Numbered from the stretch's first letter, positions 35,201-46,655 are shown. The stretch is 64,000 nt of DNA from Bagarius yarrelli (GCA_005784505.1 VCAZ01000001.1:14369597-14433596), one strand, 5' to 3'. The notes: generated from the sequence alone by a model not told the origin. A program made the numbers and translations.

Positions 35201-35605
35201 TTTAGTATTTATCGTATTCTTACAGAAATATTTAGCTATTCTAAGCCCTGTAACAAAATGTATCTACAAACCACAAGTGAGCCATGAAGAAATGACTGCC
35301 TCAATGCTTTTTGACAGTTTCTGGTGTATTTTTAGATCAGAACAAGTCTCCTTAAGCCATATATACTTTTACAATCAAATAACACAAATATGTACAGATT
35401 CTAAACGGGATCCTATCTGATTAAGTGAAATCAATTTCCTCAGTTCTAAAACTTAGCACAATTAACCTTTATAAACAAATGTGGTATTGTTCATTCTTCC
35501 CTGTAGTTTTCTTACTATATTGTCAAAATATTATTACATGATTTTTGTGTACTTTTCTTTGTCTGGATTTTGCAGTATTTTTGTCATAATACAGCACAGC
35601 TTTTA
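35201..35605. other. No recognisable feature
   Basis: Intergenic. The open frame spanning 35061-35420 is mostly SINE and then unremarkable sequence. Confidence 0.5.
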
Positions 35606-35975
35606 ATGAAACCTTGGTACTTGGGTACCAAGTGGGCATGGTCCCAATAAAGGTGGCCTCTAGGCCACCATGGGCCAGTTAAGCAGGTCCTTATCTTGGG
35701 AAAAATATGTGGGTTCCCTATATGGGTCCTAGTTGGGTCATTGATAGGAGATTATAGTATGGGATAAAAAAGGACAAGACACTGGGGCCCTCATAAATAA
35801 CCCATATGGGTCTCACATGGAGTAACACAAGCAAATGCATATGGGGCCCTTATGACTAACCTATATGGGTCTTACAAGGGATATTACAATGATTCCCATA
35901 TAGAATGCCCAAATGGGCCTAAGACAGATACCAGAAAGACGGCATCTATATGGGTTCTAAATGGTTAAAGTGCAC
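35606..35975 (+). repeat. Degenerate CATATGGG-rich minisatellite
   Basis: About 370 bases in which CATATGGGT-like words and GGGCCC/GGCC words recur at irregular spacing: 35712-35728, 35790-35800, 35826-35840, 35860-35870, 35890-35900 and 35946-35956. The word CCATATGG is self-complementary, so the block is rich in short palindromes. It resembles degenerate GGGCCCATATGGG arrays known from fish genomes. Confidence 0.6.
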
Positions 35976-37225
35976 CTTGTCTGACATACAGTTTTAGGCA
36001 CATTATGTATGACAGCAGGTTCCAACATTATCTGAAACCATATTGATTAAGAAAAACTAGGCCAGCAAAATAACATCTCTTAGTACATTTACTGTAACTC
36101 ACTTATTAAACGTAGCACATTACCAAACCCTAAACAACTTCTTTATTCCAGTGTAATAAGTGCAAAAATGTAAAAATTCACTACAGTTTGGTTAACACCC
36201 TGTCTGTTAAATTAATTATATTTTAAGAGATATTTCAGACATTTTTAATTATTATTTATTATAGCAGATATTACACCCTTTTAACATTAGTCATATATGA
36301 TCAGTAACTATGAACGGCAAAAAGTTCAGTAGTGACCAAATTTGTTCAATTTCTTGTACAAGAGCTGTGTTTTGACAAAAAAGATTCATTATAAAAATAT
36401 TCTATACAAATACATACACAATTAGGCTAAAATACAAAGAAAATAAATAGGGCAAGAGCGCAGAGGAAAAAACATTCTGTTAAGAGCTTCTTTCCATTTG
36501 TAGTGAAGCTATACAGGAACAAACATCTAGTGCAAAGATTTCCTGAACCTCACGGATCTGCTTGCCAAGTGATTTATCTCCTCAGGTGTTGAATTAAAAA
36601 TTCCCCTTTAAAAAGCTCTCAGTCTAATTGAATAAGTAGAACATATTAAGTGAATGCGGTTAAGTTTTACTAAATATTTGGTGCTGAATGTTTAAACTTT
36701 ATGTGTGATGGAGCTGTATTTCTGTCACAGTGACTGCTAGTTGGATGCATTATTGATTTATGTCAAATGTCAAAAAATAAGAGAAAAAAAGCTAAAGATT
36801 TTTGAGCCAATGAAAACAGATTTTTGTCAGTCTGTGAGAAGGAATAGGTTAACATAAGCAGGTGGACTGTCTAGTCCACAAACGTCAATCACAAGAACTG
36901 TGGGGGGAAAATAATAGTTCTACTCTAGCTCTGCATCATAGCAATTGTTATTACTTAAATTGCTTAACTTTTTCAGGACAAGGCACATTCCTTTATCCCA
37001 GTCCACAGCATTTTACCCCAAAGGTTGGGTACTATAAACCACTTTGTATATTTATGCCCCATATTTTGCAACAGCTGGCTTAACTAGGTTAAAAATGTAT
37101 CATATCTATTTAAATCATATTTACCTCTAAAACAATGCATATGTAAACAATTTGGCTGGGTTGCATGCTTGCCCTACACATCTGTGGCTGGGTGTTTAAT
37201 ATCCACATCTGCCCTGGGTGACGTT
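35976..37225. other. No recognisable gene
   Basis: AT-rich intergenic DNA. A motif-dense block at about 36480-36640 (AAGTGATTTATCTCCTCAGG) lacks recognised repeats. Confidence 0.45.
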
Positions 37226-37345
37226 TCATTAAATTTCAGGTATTTAGCAGATGCCCTTAATCAGAGCAAATTTTATCTCATTTAAACAGCAGGGCAGTTG
37301 ATGGTTAAGGGCCTTTCCCAAGGGCCCAAAGATGGAAACTGATCT
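37226..37345 (-). repeat. SINE (family A) fragment
   Basis: The tail (GGTATTTAGCAGATGCCCTT, AATCAGAGC) and body (GGTTAAGGGCCTTTCCCAAG, GGCCC) are present; the tRNA-like head is lost. Confidence 0.6.
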
Positions 37346-38129
37346 GCCACTTGCCCCTGTGTCCTTCTCTAACTTGGGGATTTTATTTAGGGTTTGGGAT
37401 TTCCATAATTATTATTGCTTAATAATCACACATTAGCATTGATTCTTTAAGACTAAAATAAGGATTATGAGCGTGGACAAATGTGCTCGTAACATTGGCA
37501 ATAAAGCATTACATTTACATATCATTTTATATCAGGTTTTATTGCAGTTATTACAGTTATAATGTCTGCTTGTAATAAAATAATTATCATGCACCAAATG
37601 TGGAGAAATAAAAAGAGCAGGATGAAGTGGATACAAATGTAGAGAAGTAAAAGACAAGAGAAAAGAGGAGAAAAAACCAAGCAGAAGAGCTATTCAATCC
37701 TCTAAGGGTTAAATACTATAATTGCAGTAGGCTAACAATGCTGTTGTGCAACTCACAGAGAATCCTGATGTCCCAAACCCTGATTAAATCTTGCAGATAC
37801 AGGCATAAGTTTTAGTTAATTTTCACACCAAAAATTAGAATGGCATAACATTTTGATCATGGCAAGGTTGCTGTTGTGTTGAAATACCTGCTATTAATAG
37901 AGGACCCAATAGAGAGAGGGAAAAGGGACATCATGTCAGACTCCTCAGTATTCATATAGGGGCACTCTAGTCACCTCCCAGGGTACTGTTTTTGTGGTGG
38001 GACTTCTGTAGTGGGAGTTGGAAAAAACACAAGCCCTTTTACCCTAGGAGCAAATATTATTTTATTTACCCATGTCTTTCGTTACTTCGTCCTCCCAAAG
38101 GCGATAGTGAGTGATTGTGTTTTCCAATG
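37346..38129. other. No recognisable feature
   Basis: Intergenic; part may belong to the gypsy relic that follows, but I cannot show it. Confidence 0.4.
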
Positions 38130-38279
38130 AATATCGTTTGTATGGTTCAAAGTCAATTTCACTTCTTTTTTTATCCACAAGCCAACAGCCAGGTGGAAAG
38201 GGATAACCAAAAGGTGGATCGATTTCTAAGGTTATTCTGTGTAAAAAGACTAGACCCAGTTTTTACTCTGGGCAGAGTA
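38130..38279 (+). pseudogene. Ty3/gypsy integrase fragment
   Basis: Plus-strand translation gives FFYPQANSQVERDNQKVDRF followed by LRLFC. The order HPQ-NGQ-ER-N---RFLR--C is the end of the gypsy-type integrase catalytic core, where the catalytic Glu lies in the QVER motif. It is cut off at 38279 by a SINE fragment. No LTR is attached. Confidence 0.75.
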
Positions 38280-38332
38280 CATTTACATTTACAGCATCAG
38301 TCCAACACCTTAACCACTAAGCCACTCCTTAA
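38280..38332 (-). repeat. SINE (family A), internally deleted
   Basis: Tail CATTTACATTTACAGCAT is fused directly to the head end CAGTCCAACACCTTAACCAC and TAAGCCACTCC. The entire body is missing. It sits inside the gypsy integrase relic. Confidence 0.75.
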
Positions 38333-39549
38333 AGTGGCATTTTGCCGGCACCAGTCAGGAGACCAGGTAGGCAAATTACTAATCCGGATAAAACAGAAAA
38401 ATGAAGCAATCTTCTGAAATTCCTTTGGAGAGTCCTTACCAATGACAATACAAAATTCTATTTTTAAAATAAACAATTACAAAAATAAGTAAATAAACAA
38501 TGAATTAATTATAATTAAATTAAAGTAAATCAATTCACTGACAAATTGAAAAAATGAAAAAGAATATAAGAATGAAAAAATGACAAAAGCTCCACAAACA
38601 TTACCCAAATGTGCACCAACAATTGTGTGTGCTACATATTCCCAGTGTGTTTTGTTTCATGAACTAACCTATGCACATTATCTGGAAGAAAAGTTTCCTT
38701 GCTATTTTAGATATTAAAAACTGCTTTTAACTGCGCTGGCATCCACTTCTGTGTGTTTTTTCCATCTAATATAATATAAAAGATTAAGAAAAATGCAGGA
38801 AAGCAAATTTGACTGCATCTGCTTTATTAAGATATTTTATCATTAACATATATTTTAATAGCTGTATTTTTCTTTCTTATATCTTCAATAATGAGTATGG
38901 ATTAACATTGTATTATTTTGGAAGCAACTTTATATAACATTAATGTCTTTTATATGTCTTGGTCTGTAAATCACACTGTGGCTCCCTGTTGTTACAGACA
39001 CTTTGGCAAACATGAAAACAGCAGGAACGATTGAACTCAACCCAGCAAAACATTTGCTCAAAGTAAATGAAAGGCAACAAAATGACTAGTGCAGTGTGAA
39101 GTGCATAACATTACACAGAACATGTTGAAGTATATAGCCCAAAATTAAACTTTTAATGGAAAAGAATTTTAATCCTGCTGACAGAGCATATTAATATGCA
39201 CATTATGGAAACTTACAAATTTAGATTTGAAGGAGCAAAGCGTTAAAAGATCTGTTTATTTTCATTCAACAAATGGGTTCATCCAAGCAAAAAACCCCCC
39301 AAAACAACCCCACCCACACCGAAAAGCAATTGCATAGATAGACTTAAATAGAACTTCACATCTGGAAATCTGCCGAAAACAATCACATTTACCAATTTTT
39401 TCTCTAATACTTTATTATGATCAGGACACCATTTTGGTAATATTAGAGTATTTAGTCCTGTTTGAACATTTTAAAATTCATGCACAAGACATGATACATG
39501 ACTTGCTAAATATATAAAATGTTTTATGAAGGATCATACTATCAATCTG
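38333..39549. other. No recognisable gene
   Basis: AT-rich intergenic sequence with no recognised repeat. Confidence 0.5.
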
Positions 39550-40025
39550 TAACGGACTCCAATGAGGCGAGACATATTGTTAAAAAAACCCAGGTGCAGT
39601 TTTATTTACAAGAGTGAACATATAAACATGAACTACCCTGACAATAAACAGAAACGCTAGACAAAACAACAAACATGAACTAGACTGAACTGACTTGACT
39701 AAACTAAACATGAACACTGGCCTAACCATCAACATGAATGCTAGCATTGACATGAATGCTAGCATCGACATGAATGCTAGCATCGACATGAACGCTAGCA
39801 TCGACATGAACGCTAGCATGGACAAGGGGGAAGCACATGACAGGAAGACATGAGGAACAAGAAAGTAAACAAAACACTGCCTAGGCTAGCTAAGCTAGCT
39901 AGCATAGCTGAGCCTAGACACAAAACAAACAATGAACATGAAATTAACATGAAACAAGAAAAACAACAGAACTAGAACCATGAAAACGCTACACAATCAT
40001 TGATTCTCCAAAACGAATCCAGTTC
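39550..40025 (-). mobile_element. LTR-like or unclassified element end with minisatellite
   Basis: On the minus strand the sequence ends with AAATAAAACTGCACCTGGGT and CCTCATTGGAGTCCGTTACA, a terminal arrangement common to a group of fish elements (polyadenylation signal, then CTGCAC-TGGGTT, then GTTACA). Long stretches of AAACATGAACT-type repeats and an 18-bp minisatellite lie inside. No polymerase is visible. Confidence 0.5.
39732..39821 (+). repeat. 18-bp minisatellite, five units
   Basis: Five adjacent copies of ACATGAATGCTAGCATCG with one or two substitutions per unit (AAC for AAT; ATTG or ATGG for ATCG). Because 18 is a multiple of three, one minus-strand frame reads MSMLAF repeatedly. 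The unit contains GCTAGC. Confidence 0.95.
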
Positions 40026-40029
40026 GTAT

Positions 40030-40347
40030 TTGGTAGCGGTAAAACTTTACTGTGGTTGTGAAGCAGAAGTCTGAGAGGGATCCATGTCGCAGTAAAAAGC
40101 TTTATTAAATAAATAAAGGAAATCCACACATGTAGCCATTAAATGGGCAGAGGTCGGTACATGATAAACACTTAAAAACCAGGCAGACAAATTAGAAATA
40201 AAACAACATAAAAGTAAACACTTGGTATGTTGACTAGGCAAACAATACTTTGCAATGTGAAGTCCGTGCTGCCAGCTTATATAGCTTAGCTAACAGGAAG
40301 TGCTACCTAAAGTACTATTGTTGATTGTGGGAGGGTGGAATCGTTAC
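40030..40347 (-). mobile_element. Solo LTR candidate
   Basis: On the minus strand the order is a start near CGTAACGATTCC, a TATA box in AGCTATATAAGCTGG (about 40274-40288), a polyadenylation signal AATAAA (40106-40101) with ACTGCGACATGGATCC after it, and an end near 40030. TATA to AATAAA spacing of about 180 bases fits U3-R-U5. It abuts the element at 39.55 kb, so they could also be parts of one element. Confidence 0.5.
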
Positions 40348-40440
40348 GACGATGTTTTAAATAAAGTAAGATCAGTACTTGTTGTTGTTATTTTGTCAAA
40401 ACAATAACTAAATATCGGTTCGGTATCTCGTCATGTAGAA

Positions 40441-40622
40441 GTGGTGGCTCATGATTAAGGTGTTGGACTACCAACCTGAGGATTGTCGGTTTAATTCCCA
40501 GCTCCACCAAGCCACCACTGCTGGGCCCCTGAGCAAGGCCCTTAACTCTCAACTGCTCAGTTGTATAAATGAGATAAATGTGAGTCGCTCTGGATATGGA
40601 CGTCTGTCAAATGTAAATGTAA
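40441..40622 (+). repeat. tRNA-derived SINE (family A), full length
   Basis: Head GTGGTGGCTCATGATTAAGG with box A, box B GGTTTAATTCC at 40488-40498, body CACTGCTGGGCCCCTGAGCA with AACTGCTCAGTTGTATAAAT, and tail GAGTCGCTCTGGATATGGAC ending in AAATGTAAATGTAA (TGTAA-type repeats as in L2-mobilised SINEs). Best reference copy of family A. Confidence 0.92.
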
Positions 40623-41509
40623 TGATGGAGCTAACACCGCCACTGCAAATCACGCCTTTTCCGCTCCTCGCGCTCCGGTCGCCTGAGGGATGAAAGAACA
40701 GCGTTGGTTCAGAATTAATGTTTTGGACAGACAGCAAGCATGAGGCGGAATGGCAGTGTTGGCTGAGCCAATCAGATTCTTTCCTCTGTGAAGCAGCTGA
40801 AAAACAGAAAGAGCGGGATGCGTATATTGTAAGAAGTTGGGTGAGTTATGTCTGGCATAATTCTGACGCAAGTTTCTTTTTTGCCTCGCAAGACAGGATA
40901 TAGAGGATGAGCTACCGTAATCCCACAGCTCGCCTGCCAGCTATTTGGGTCTAGCTTTCTCCAGCTGCTAATGCTGGTGGTCTACCTGATCCCCAACTTT
41001 TAGGCCACAAGTTTAAACAAGTGTTTGGTTACTTGTGAAGATTAAACAAGTGTGTATGTGTGAAAAAATGTCAATAGGGTTACGCAGCATTTGTAAACAT
41101 TTTTATTGACCTTTTGTATAATAAAAAAATAAAATACAGTTATTTAAGCTTTTAAAAATGGTACTACATTGTAGTGAAGTACTTAAAATGGCCTAGTATA
41201 AGTTGCTGGAATTATAAAGAGTATCTATCACCTTTACCATGGGCAACCCAAGACCTCCAGAATGCAAACTTTTTTACCTTCATGTTGCCTGTGTTTCATT
41301 AAACACTGACGTTTTAAATGCATAGAATGCTTAGCTGTTTAAAGCATCTTCTGTTTATATATTTTCCTATATGCAAATTCAATTATTTTTCAATTAATTT
41401 TCTCTGTTAGGCCCTCCACCCCTCTCTGCTCTAGACCCCAACCTCAGTGTAAACTAGACATTTACTAATTTTAGTATTACAAATGAACTTCTTTGGTTGG
41501 CAGATACCT
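40623..41509. other. No recognisable gene
   Basis: At 40640-40910 overlapping short frames occur on both strands with a locally higher GC content (CCTTTTCCGCTCCTCGCGCT); I do not recognise a product. Confidence 0.45.
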
Positions 41510-42060
41510 TTATTCGTTTCACCAGTACATTTGAGAAAGAAAAAAATATTATTTGTCAATACATTTGGATTAAATTAACATTTTGACACATTCAAAATCC
41601 TACACAGTATGACATGCAGTAAAATTACTTATACAGCTGTCTGTAAACAAATAAATAAATTATAATAAATTACAGTAATAAGAATTTATTTGACAAATAA
41701 AATGGCCATATGGTGGCAAATTATAAAGGAACAGGGTGAAAGTTGGCATAAATAAATCTTGTAAAATGCAGATGTGCGATGTAGTGCAAACGAGGTAGTT
41801 GTGAACAAAAAGCAAGTTCAGAAGAAATTCTAACCTCTAGGTGTGTGGTTGCAGGCCCAAATAGCCTGCGGGATAAAGCCTCATCTCATTCTGATCGAAA
41901 CAAAGAGAAGAGTCATCGTTTGAGATAGATGAGGTCTTTTTCACGTTGGTCCTATGGATTGACTGCAGGTCGGGAAGCTTGTCTGTCCTGCTGGTTGCTG
42001 TTCCTGAACCAGGCCGTAATAATGCCATCAGGATGAAGTTTAAAGACTTTTAAGCATCTG
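41510..42060 (-). repeat. Fish interspersed repeat (LINE-associated), minus orientation
   Basis: The stretch has ATTATTTGTCAATACATTTG, then AGTATGACATGCAGTAAAAT, then AATAGCCTGCGGGATAAAGC, GATTGACTGCAGGTCGGGAA and AACCAGGCCGTAATAATGCC. It matches, from memory, a long repeat found in many fish genomes that reads GGCCTGCGGGAAGAAGCTC and CCAGGCTGTGATGCAGCCAG. Assignment to a particular LINE is not certain. Confidence 0.55.
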
Positions 42061-42072
42061 CAAGGATAAGGA

Positions 42073-42229
42073 GCACTGTGATGGACCAGTGACCTGTCCG
42101 GGTGTACCTCTCTTGCCTTTCGCCATTTCAGAGATGGCCGGGATAGACTCCAGCAGATCCCCGTGACCCCGAATTAGGGAACAAGCATGTATAGAAGATG
42201 AATGAATGAATAAATGAATGAATGAAAGG
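42073..42229 (+). repeat. RTE/Rex3-like retroposon 3' end
   Basis: GCACTGTGATGGACCAGTGA, ATAGACTCCAGCAGATCCCC, then AGATGAATGAATGAATAAAT ending in GAAT repeats. Same family and orientation as 10.27 kb. Confidence 0.75.
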
Positions 42230-42854
42230 ATAAAGACACTGTCGCACCCTCTTTACCATAGTGTTGATGTGATCAGATGTGAACCAAGATAAAGTGGGAA
42301 CCCCTGCAAAATTAATAGATGAGATCTCTCTAAAAGATTATTTTGTTAATTTATATGTCTTCGTTTTTTAAATAAATATTTATACAGTAAAGTAGTCAAG
42401 ACACATAAGAGAACATAAATTGTTTATCTATTAAAACTGCTTATTCTAACAAAATACCAATCTTTATCTTTATGGCATAAGATAGAACTGTACATTAATG
42501 TCTTAAAGATATAGGACAATCTTTAGATTTACAGTAATAGATTGTCAGCTGCTAAACATTGCATAATACTAGCTGCTGCTAGCTAAACAGTTATCTACTT
42601 GCCAGTAACCCTATTAGTAATTTAACTATTACTAGTAATTAATCGTGCAAATTGTTAAACTAAAATAAGATGGAATTTACAACACGCCGTCATGTTTCCT
42701 CTTTTTCTTGTTTTCTTAATTTTTTTTTTATTTGTGGTTGCCAGACGGATAAGACCTCTTTAATATCTAAATTAGCAAATGCAAGAGTAAGCGCTGTACT
42801 ACTTTGAAAAAGGTGACCGACACATCAGGGAAAAGCAAACACGGTCAGCGTAAC
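42230..42854. other. No recognisable feature
   Basis: Intergenic sequence. Confidence 0.5.
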
Positions 42855-43312
42855 ATTCAATTTCAATTTTCAATTTTATTTGTATGACGCTTTTTACAAT
42901 GGTGATTGTCACAATGAAGCTTTACACAATCGAAGAAATTATAAGATGAAAATGAGACAGAAATCAGTTTGTCCCTGATGAGCAAGCCGGGGGCGAAGGT
43001 GGCAAGGAAGAACTCCCTAAGATGGAAATAGGAAGAAACTTTGAGAGGAACCAGACTCAACAGAGAACCCATCCTCATTTGGTTGAAAAACAGCAGGAAT
43101 TATGTAGTTGCATTGTGTGTGTGTGAACAACTTAAATAATTAGTCCTTAAAAAACAGCTGGAACGTCTTTTATGGCGGAGTGGGACGTCCTCGGTCACCC
43201 TGAAGATGTATTATCAACTGGAGCAGGTCACAGGGAAGGGTTCAACAGGTCCGGGGTGGAGATGGGGTCTGGATCACCGGCAGCTCCGTTGTGGCACATG
43301 TAGATCAACAGT

Positions 43313-43350
<38 letters not shown>

Positions 43351-44430
43351 AAGATAAAAAAAGAAGGAAAACAGTTAAGTGACAATGTAATCACACGGTT
43401 TGGATTGATTAAGTGAATAATGTAGAGTGCAAGGATGGACTCCGGCAGAACTAACTAGGACAGCATAACTAAAAGGAGAACCAGAGGGAAACACAGACAT
43501 GAGGGCTCCCTGATATGTTAAGCAACCAGCCGCTCTCATCATCAACACCGTGATCAATAAGAGAGGGGAAGACAGCATCTAAACATACCAGATCACCATA
43601 ATACTCAACACCCATGAGTCCCCCAGATCTGCTCCTTTATCAAAGGGGAATCGATACAAAAGGATTGATTAAATAAGTGCGTTTTTAACCTGGACTTAAA
43701 CACTGAGACTGTGTCTGACAGTTTATTTCTTATTTTAGCGATATTTCTGAGATGATAGAATGCTATCCTGCTAATATTGTCGACATGGGCTTCAAATGAG
43801 AGATTGGAGTCTAAAATCACACCCAGATCTTTTATTGTTGCACTTGGTGAAACAGAAAGACTGTCTAGGGTTAAGGTGTGATCAGGAAGCTTACTTTTAG
43901 CTACCTGTGGTCCTAGAACCAGAACCTCCATCTTGTCAGGGTTAAGCAAGAGGAAATTGCTTAACATCCAATCCGTTATTTCCTTCACACACTGCTCAAT
44001 TTTATTAAACTGGCCTTTCGCATCAGGCCTTGATGAGACGTATAGCTGTGTGTCATCAGCGTAACAGTGGGAACTGATATCATGCTTACGAATTATGTTT
44101 CCCAGAGGCAGCATGTAAAGAGAGAAAAGAAGTGAGCCAAAAAGTGAGCCCTGTGGAACACCATACGTCAGGTTAAGGGAACAAGCAGAATAATCACGAT
44201 CGGTTAAATAGGACCTGAGCCACGCAAGAACCGTTCCTTTAATTCCTACAAATTTTTTTTAATCTGTGAAGAAGAATATCATGATCAAAAGCCGCACTAA
44301 GGTCAAGTAATATAAGCAACAAGACACAGCCTTGATTGGATGCCAGTAAGAGGTCATTTGCTACTTTGACAAGTGCTGTCTCTGTCCTGTGATGAGGACT
44401 GAATCCTGATTGATAAAGTTTGTGTATAAG
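42855..44430 (-). pseudogene. L2-type LINE, 5'-truncated, with reverse transcriptase
   Basis: A non-LTR retrotransposon read right to left. From 44430 down: fingers region LYQSGFSPHHRTETALVKVA, LDLSAAFDHDILLHRL, a frameshift near 44255, then GIKGTVLAWLRSYL and GVPQGS at about 44160-44145. The catalytic motif is YADD (about 44063-44052), followed by DWMLSNFLLLNPDK and the thumb (IKDLGVILDSNLSFEAHVDN). After RIAFYHLRNIAKIRN the text jumps to KSRLKTHLFNQSF, so about 150 residues are deleted. The 3' UTR (43604-42855) includes a (GA)n run (complement at 43321-43347) and ends in TAAAAAGCGTCATACAAATA and an AAATTGAAATTGAAT tail. The aspartates are intact but the gene is broken and has no 5' half. 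The family places new copies by target-primed reverse transcription. Confidence 0.9.
43605..44114 (-). CDS. LINE reverse transcriptase C-terminal fragment
   Basis: The longest open frame that is truly derived from protein-coding sequence in this window (169 codons). It opens at an internal Met in the palm domain; the real frame continues upstream to about 44255, so the start is arbitrary. YADDTQLYVS is the catalytic core. It ends with the genuine C-terminal motif SRLKTHLFNQSF after an in-frame deletion. It is part of the dead element described above. Confidence 0.8.
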   Translation of the reverse strand: MLPLGNIIRKHDISSHCYADDTQLYVSSRPDAKGQFNKIEQCVKEITDWMLSNFLLLNPDKMEVLVLGPQVAKSKLPDHTLTLDSLSVSPSATIKDLGVILDSNLSFEAHVDNISRIAFYHLRNIAKIRNKLSDTVSVFKSRLKTHLFNQSFCIDSPLIKEQIWGTHGC

Positions 44431-44616
44431 CGGTGGGCTCTCTAGAGGAGGTCCTGGAGGGCCGGAGGGTTTAGCTCCAACTTGCCTCAACACACCTACC
44501 GGTAAGCCAAGTATACCTAGCAAGATCTTGGTTAGTTAGTTCAAGTGTGTTTGATTAGGGTTGGAGATAAACTTTGCAGGACACCAGCCCTCCAGGACCG
44601 AGATTGCCCACCCCTG
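44430..44616. mobile_element. Palindromic MITE (hAT-like) at the LINE 5' edge
   Basis: Long inverted repeats: left arm GGTGGGCTCTCTAGAGGAGG then TCCTGGAGGGCCGGAGGGTT; right arm TTGGAGATAAACTTTGCAGG, CACCAGCCCTCCAGGACCGA and TTGCCCACCCCTG. The consensus, recalled from fish genomes, is CAGGGGTGGGCAA-CTCGGTCCTGGAGGGCC at both ends. It joins the LINE at codon level. Confidence 0.8.
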
Positions 44617-46049
44617 GTCTATGTTATATTAATAATGACATTTCCAGTTGTTTAAATGGTTAGCTGTCAGGGCACGCAAGCGCCTGCCTTACCTGCTCCA
44701 CGGATGTGATCGGACCATGACAGGTCCTTCATGATGTGAAAGCAAAATTACTGGAAAATTTCCACTCTTTAATCCAGATGATCATAAGTGGTTGGTAGTT
44801 TCTGCCCCGCTTTGTTTACTATTAGCTCCTTTCTCTAGTTTAAGTTCAGGAGGTGGTTGTATTTATGGTAACATATTTCCAGATTTTTAATCTCTTCTAT
44901 GTGGGACATCCAAGTTTCGTCAGTGGTGATGGAGTTGGCCATTCAGGCACATGATACAGAATTAATTTTAGTAGTCTAAAAAACACTACTAATCGTTCTA
45001 CTAGGATGATGTTAGGAGTTTATATGCTAGCATAATTCAATACTAGTGCATTATCATAAAAGTAGTTATAATGCTATTATGATGATTAGAAAATGTGTAC
45101 AGGAGACACATAACCCAATAGGGTGAAAGGCACAACAACTTAGAAAATAACTATAATGCATTTGTCTTAACCAAATGCATCTTTGTGTGTGTGCGTTTTT
45201 GGATTTTTTTCCCAACAGTTTCCTAGCAACCATTTTGCGAAAAGCTAATTTTGAATTAACCATTTTTGTTGCATTATATTAAACAGCTTGGGTTTCATTA
45301 CAGGCTATAAAGTTCTAGATTAATCACACAAACTCAGCAGAGAACTTTCAATATGAGCATGTTGAGCAATTAAAAATGGAAACCTAAAGCAAAATTAACA
45401 ATATAGGACATATGTATCAAATAAGACGATATGCGCCAGATGATTCCACGTTTTTGGATAAAGTGTACTTACTTATAGTAACCAGGAAGGGGGGCATTGA
45501 GCTCAGACATATCAGGGATAAGAGAAAGGCAGGAAAATAAGAGTGAGAATATGTTGACCATCAAGAGTCAAAAGGCATTTATTTGTTGGGGATCTAGACA
45601 CTGTGATGAGTCTCCGACTTAATTTTAACAGGACCATACACAAATTTATCAACATAAATACTGTATAATTAGAGATATTCCTCTGTACTGTTCGGTGCCC
45701 AGCTGGATGGTCATGGGATACAGAAATAAAAGCCTTTAATAATAATTAGACAGGCATTTATGAAACAGTTAAGTCAAGCTAATTATATATAATATAAGTG
45801 GCATCAATTTAATTTAATCAATAAAAAGTTTATTTATTTTCACATATTCAGAAAGCTTAGAAAGAGGTCAGTACTTACAGGTCAGCCATTTGCAAAAGCA
45901 GAAATGGTTATTTAAGGGCCCAGCAGTAGCAACAGCTCTTCCAATCAAAAGCCCAGAGCATTAAACATGTGTGAGCATAAAACACAACTGCCAAATATAT
46001 TATTTCCTATCTAGTGCCCAAACTCTTTATCTAACACTGTTTGGGAGGC
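44617..46049. other. No recognisable gene
   Basis: Intergenic. The stretch 44660-44760 has an LTR-like feel (CTGTCAGGGCACGCAAGCGC) but nothing to prove it. The rest is AT-rich. Confidence 0.4.
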
Positions 46050-46655
46050 AGACACACTCTGTCAGTTTAAAACTAGATCAAAGACCCATCTCTTCAACCT
46101 GGCTTACACATAACACACACTTTTTCATTCGCCAAATCCGTTAGGATTGTTAGGCTGCAATAATCAGGTCAACAGAACCCAGGAACACTTCCAATAACAC
46201 ATAATATATTTGTATATTATAAGTAGAATAAAATCTACGCTAAAATTAGTGTTTCTTTCGTATTCTGAGCTCACCGTTGCCGCCAGATCTAGTCTGTATC
46301 CAGTCCAGTTGGTGGATCGGCACAGAGACAATAAGCCCCAAAGGCAGTTTTCCAGTCATGACCTTGTCTTCTAGCTGGCCATCCAGACAAGACTGAAACT
46401 TTGCCGCAGCATGGAACAACCTGTCTAAGCCTGGTTTCTCAGGAGGTTTTTCTCCATTCTTTTACTGATGGAGGTTTGGTTCTATGCCGCTGTCACCTCT
46501 GGTTTATTTATGGATTCTTGATTTACAGATATTAATTAAACTGAACTGAAAGTTTTTAGTGAGTGTTCACTATTGTCTTATTTGATTTAATTCTGTAAAA
46601 CTGCTTTGACACAATCTCTATTGTTAAAAGTGCTATATAAATAAAGGACACTTAA
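46050..46655 (+). pseudogene. LINE (L2/Rex1-like) C-terminal and 3' UTR relic
   Basis: The frame ending at the TAA at 46111-46113 encodes FKTRSKTHLFNLAYT, the conserved C-terminus of L2/Rex1-like LINE proteins. A long 3' UTR follows with GCCAGATCTAGTCTGTATCC, GGAGGTTTTTCTCCATTC and ACTGCTTTGACACAATCTCT, ending in AAGTGCTATATAAATAAAGG at about 46632-46650. Confidence 0.75.

Noticed and set aside
40640..40910. Cluster of short frames with locally higher GC next to a SINE, as a possible exon
   Set aside because: Frames overlap on both strands, with no convincing acceptor-donor pair and no recognisable peptide.
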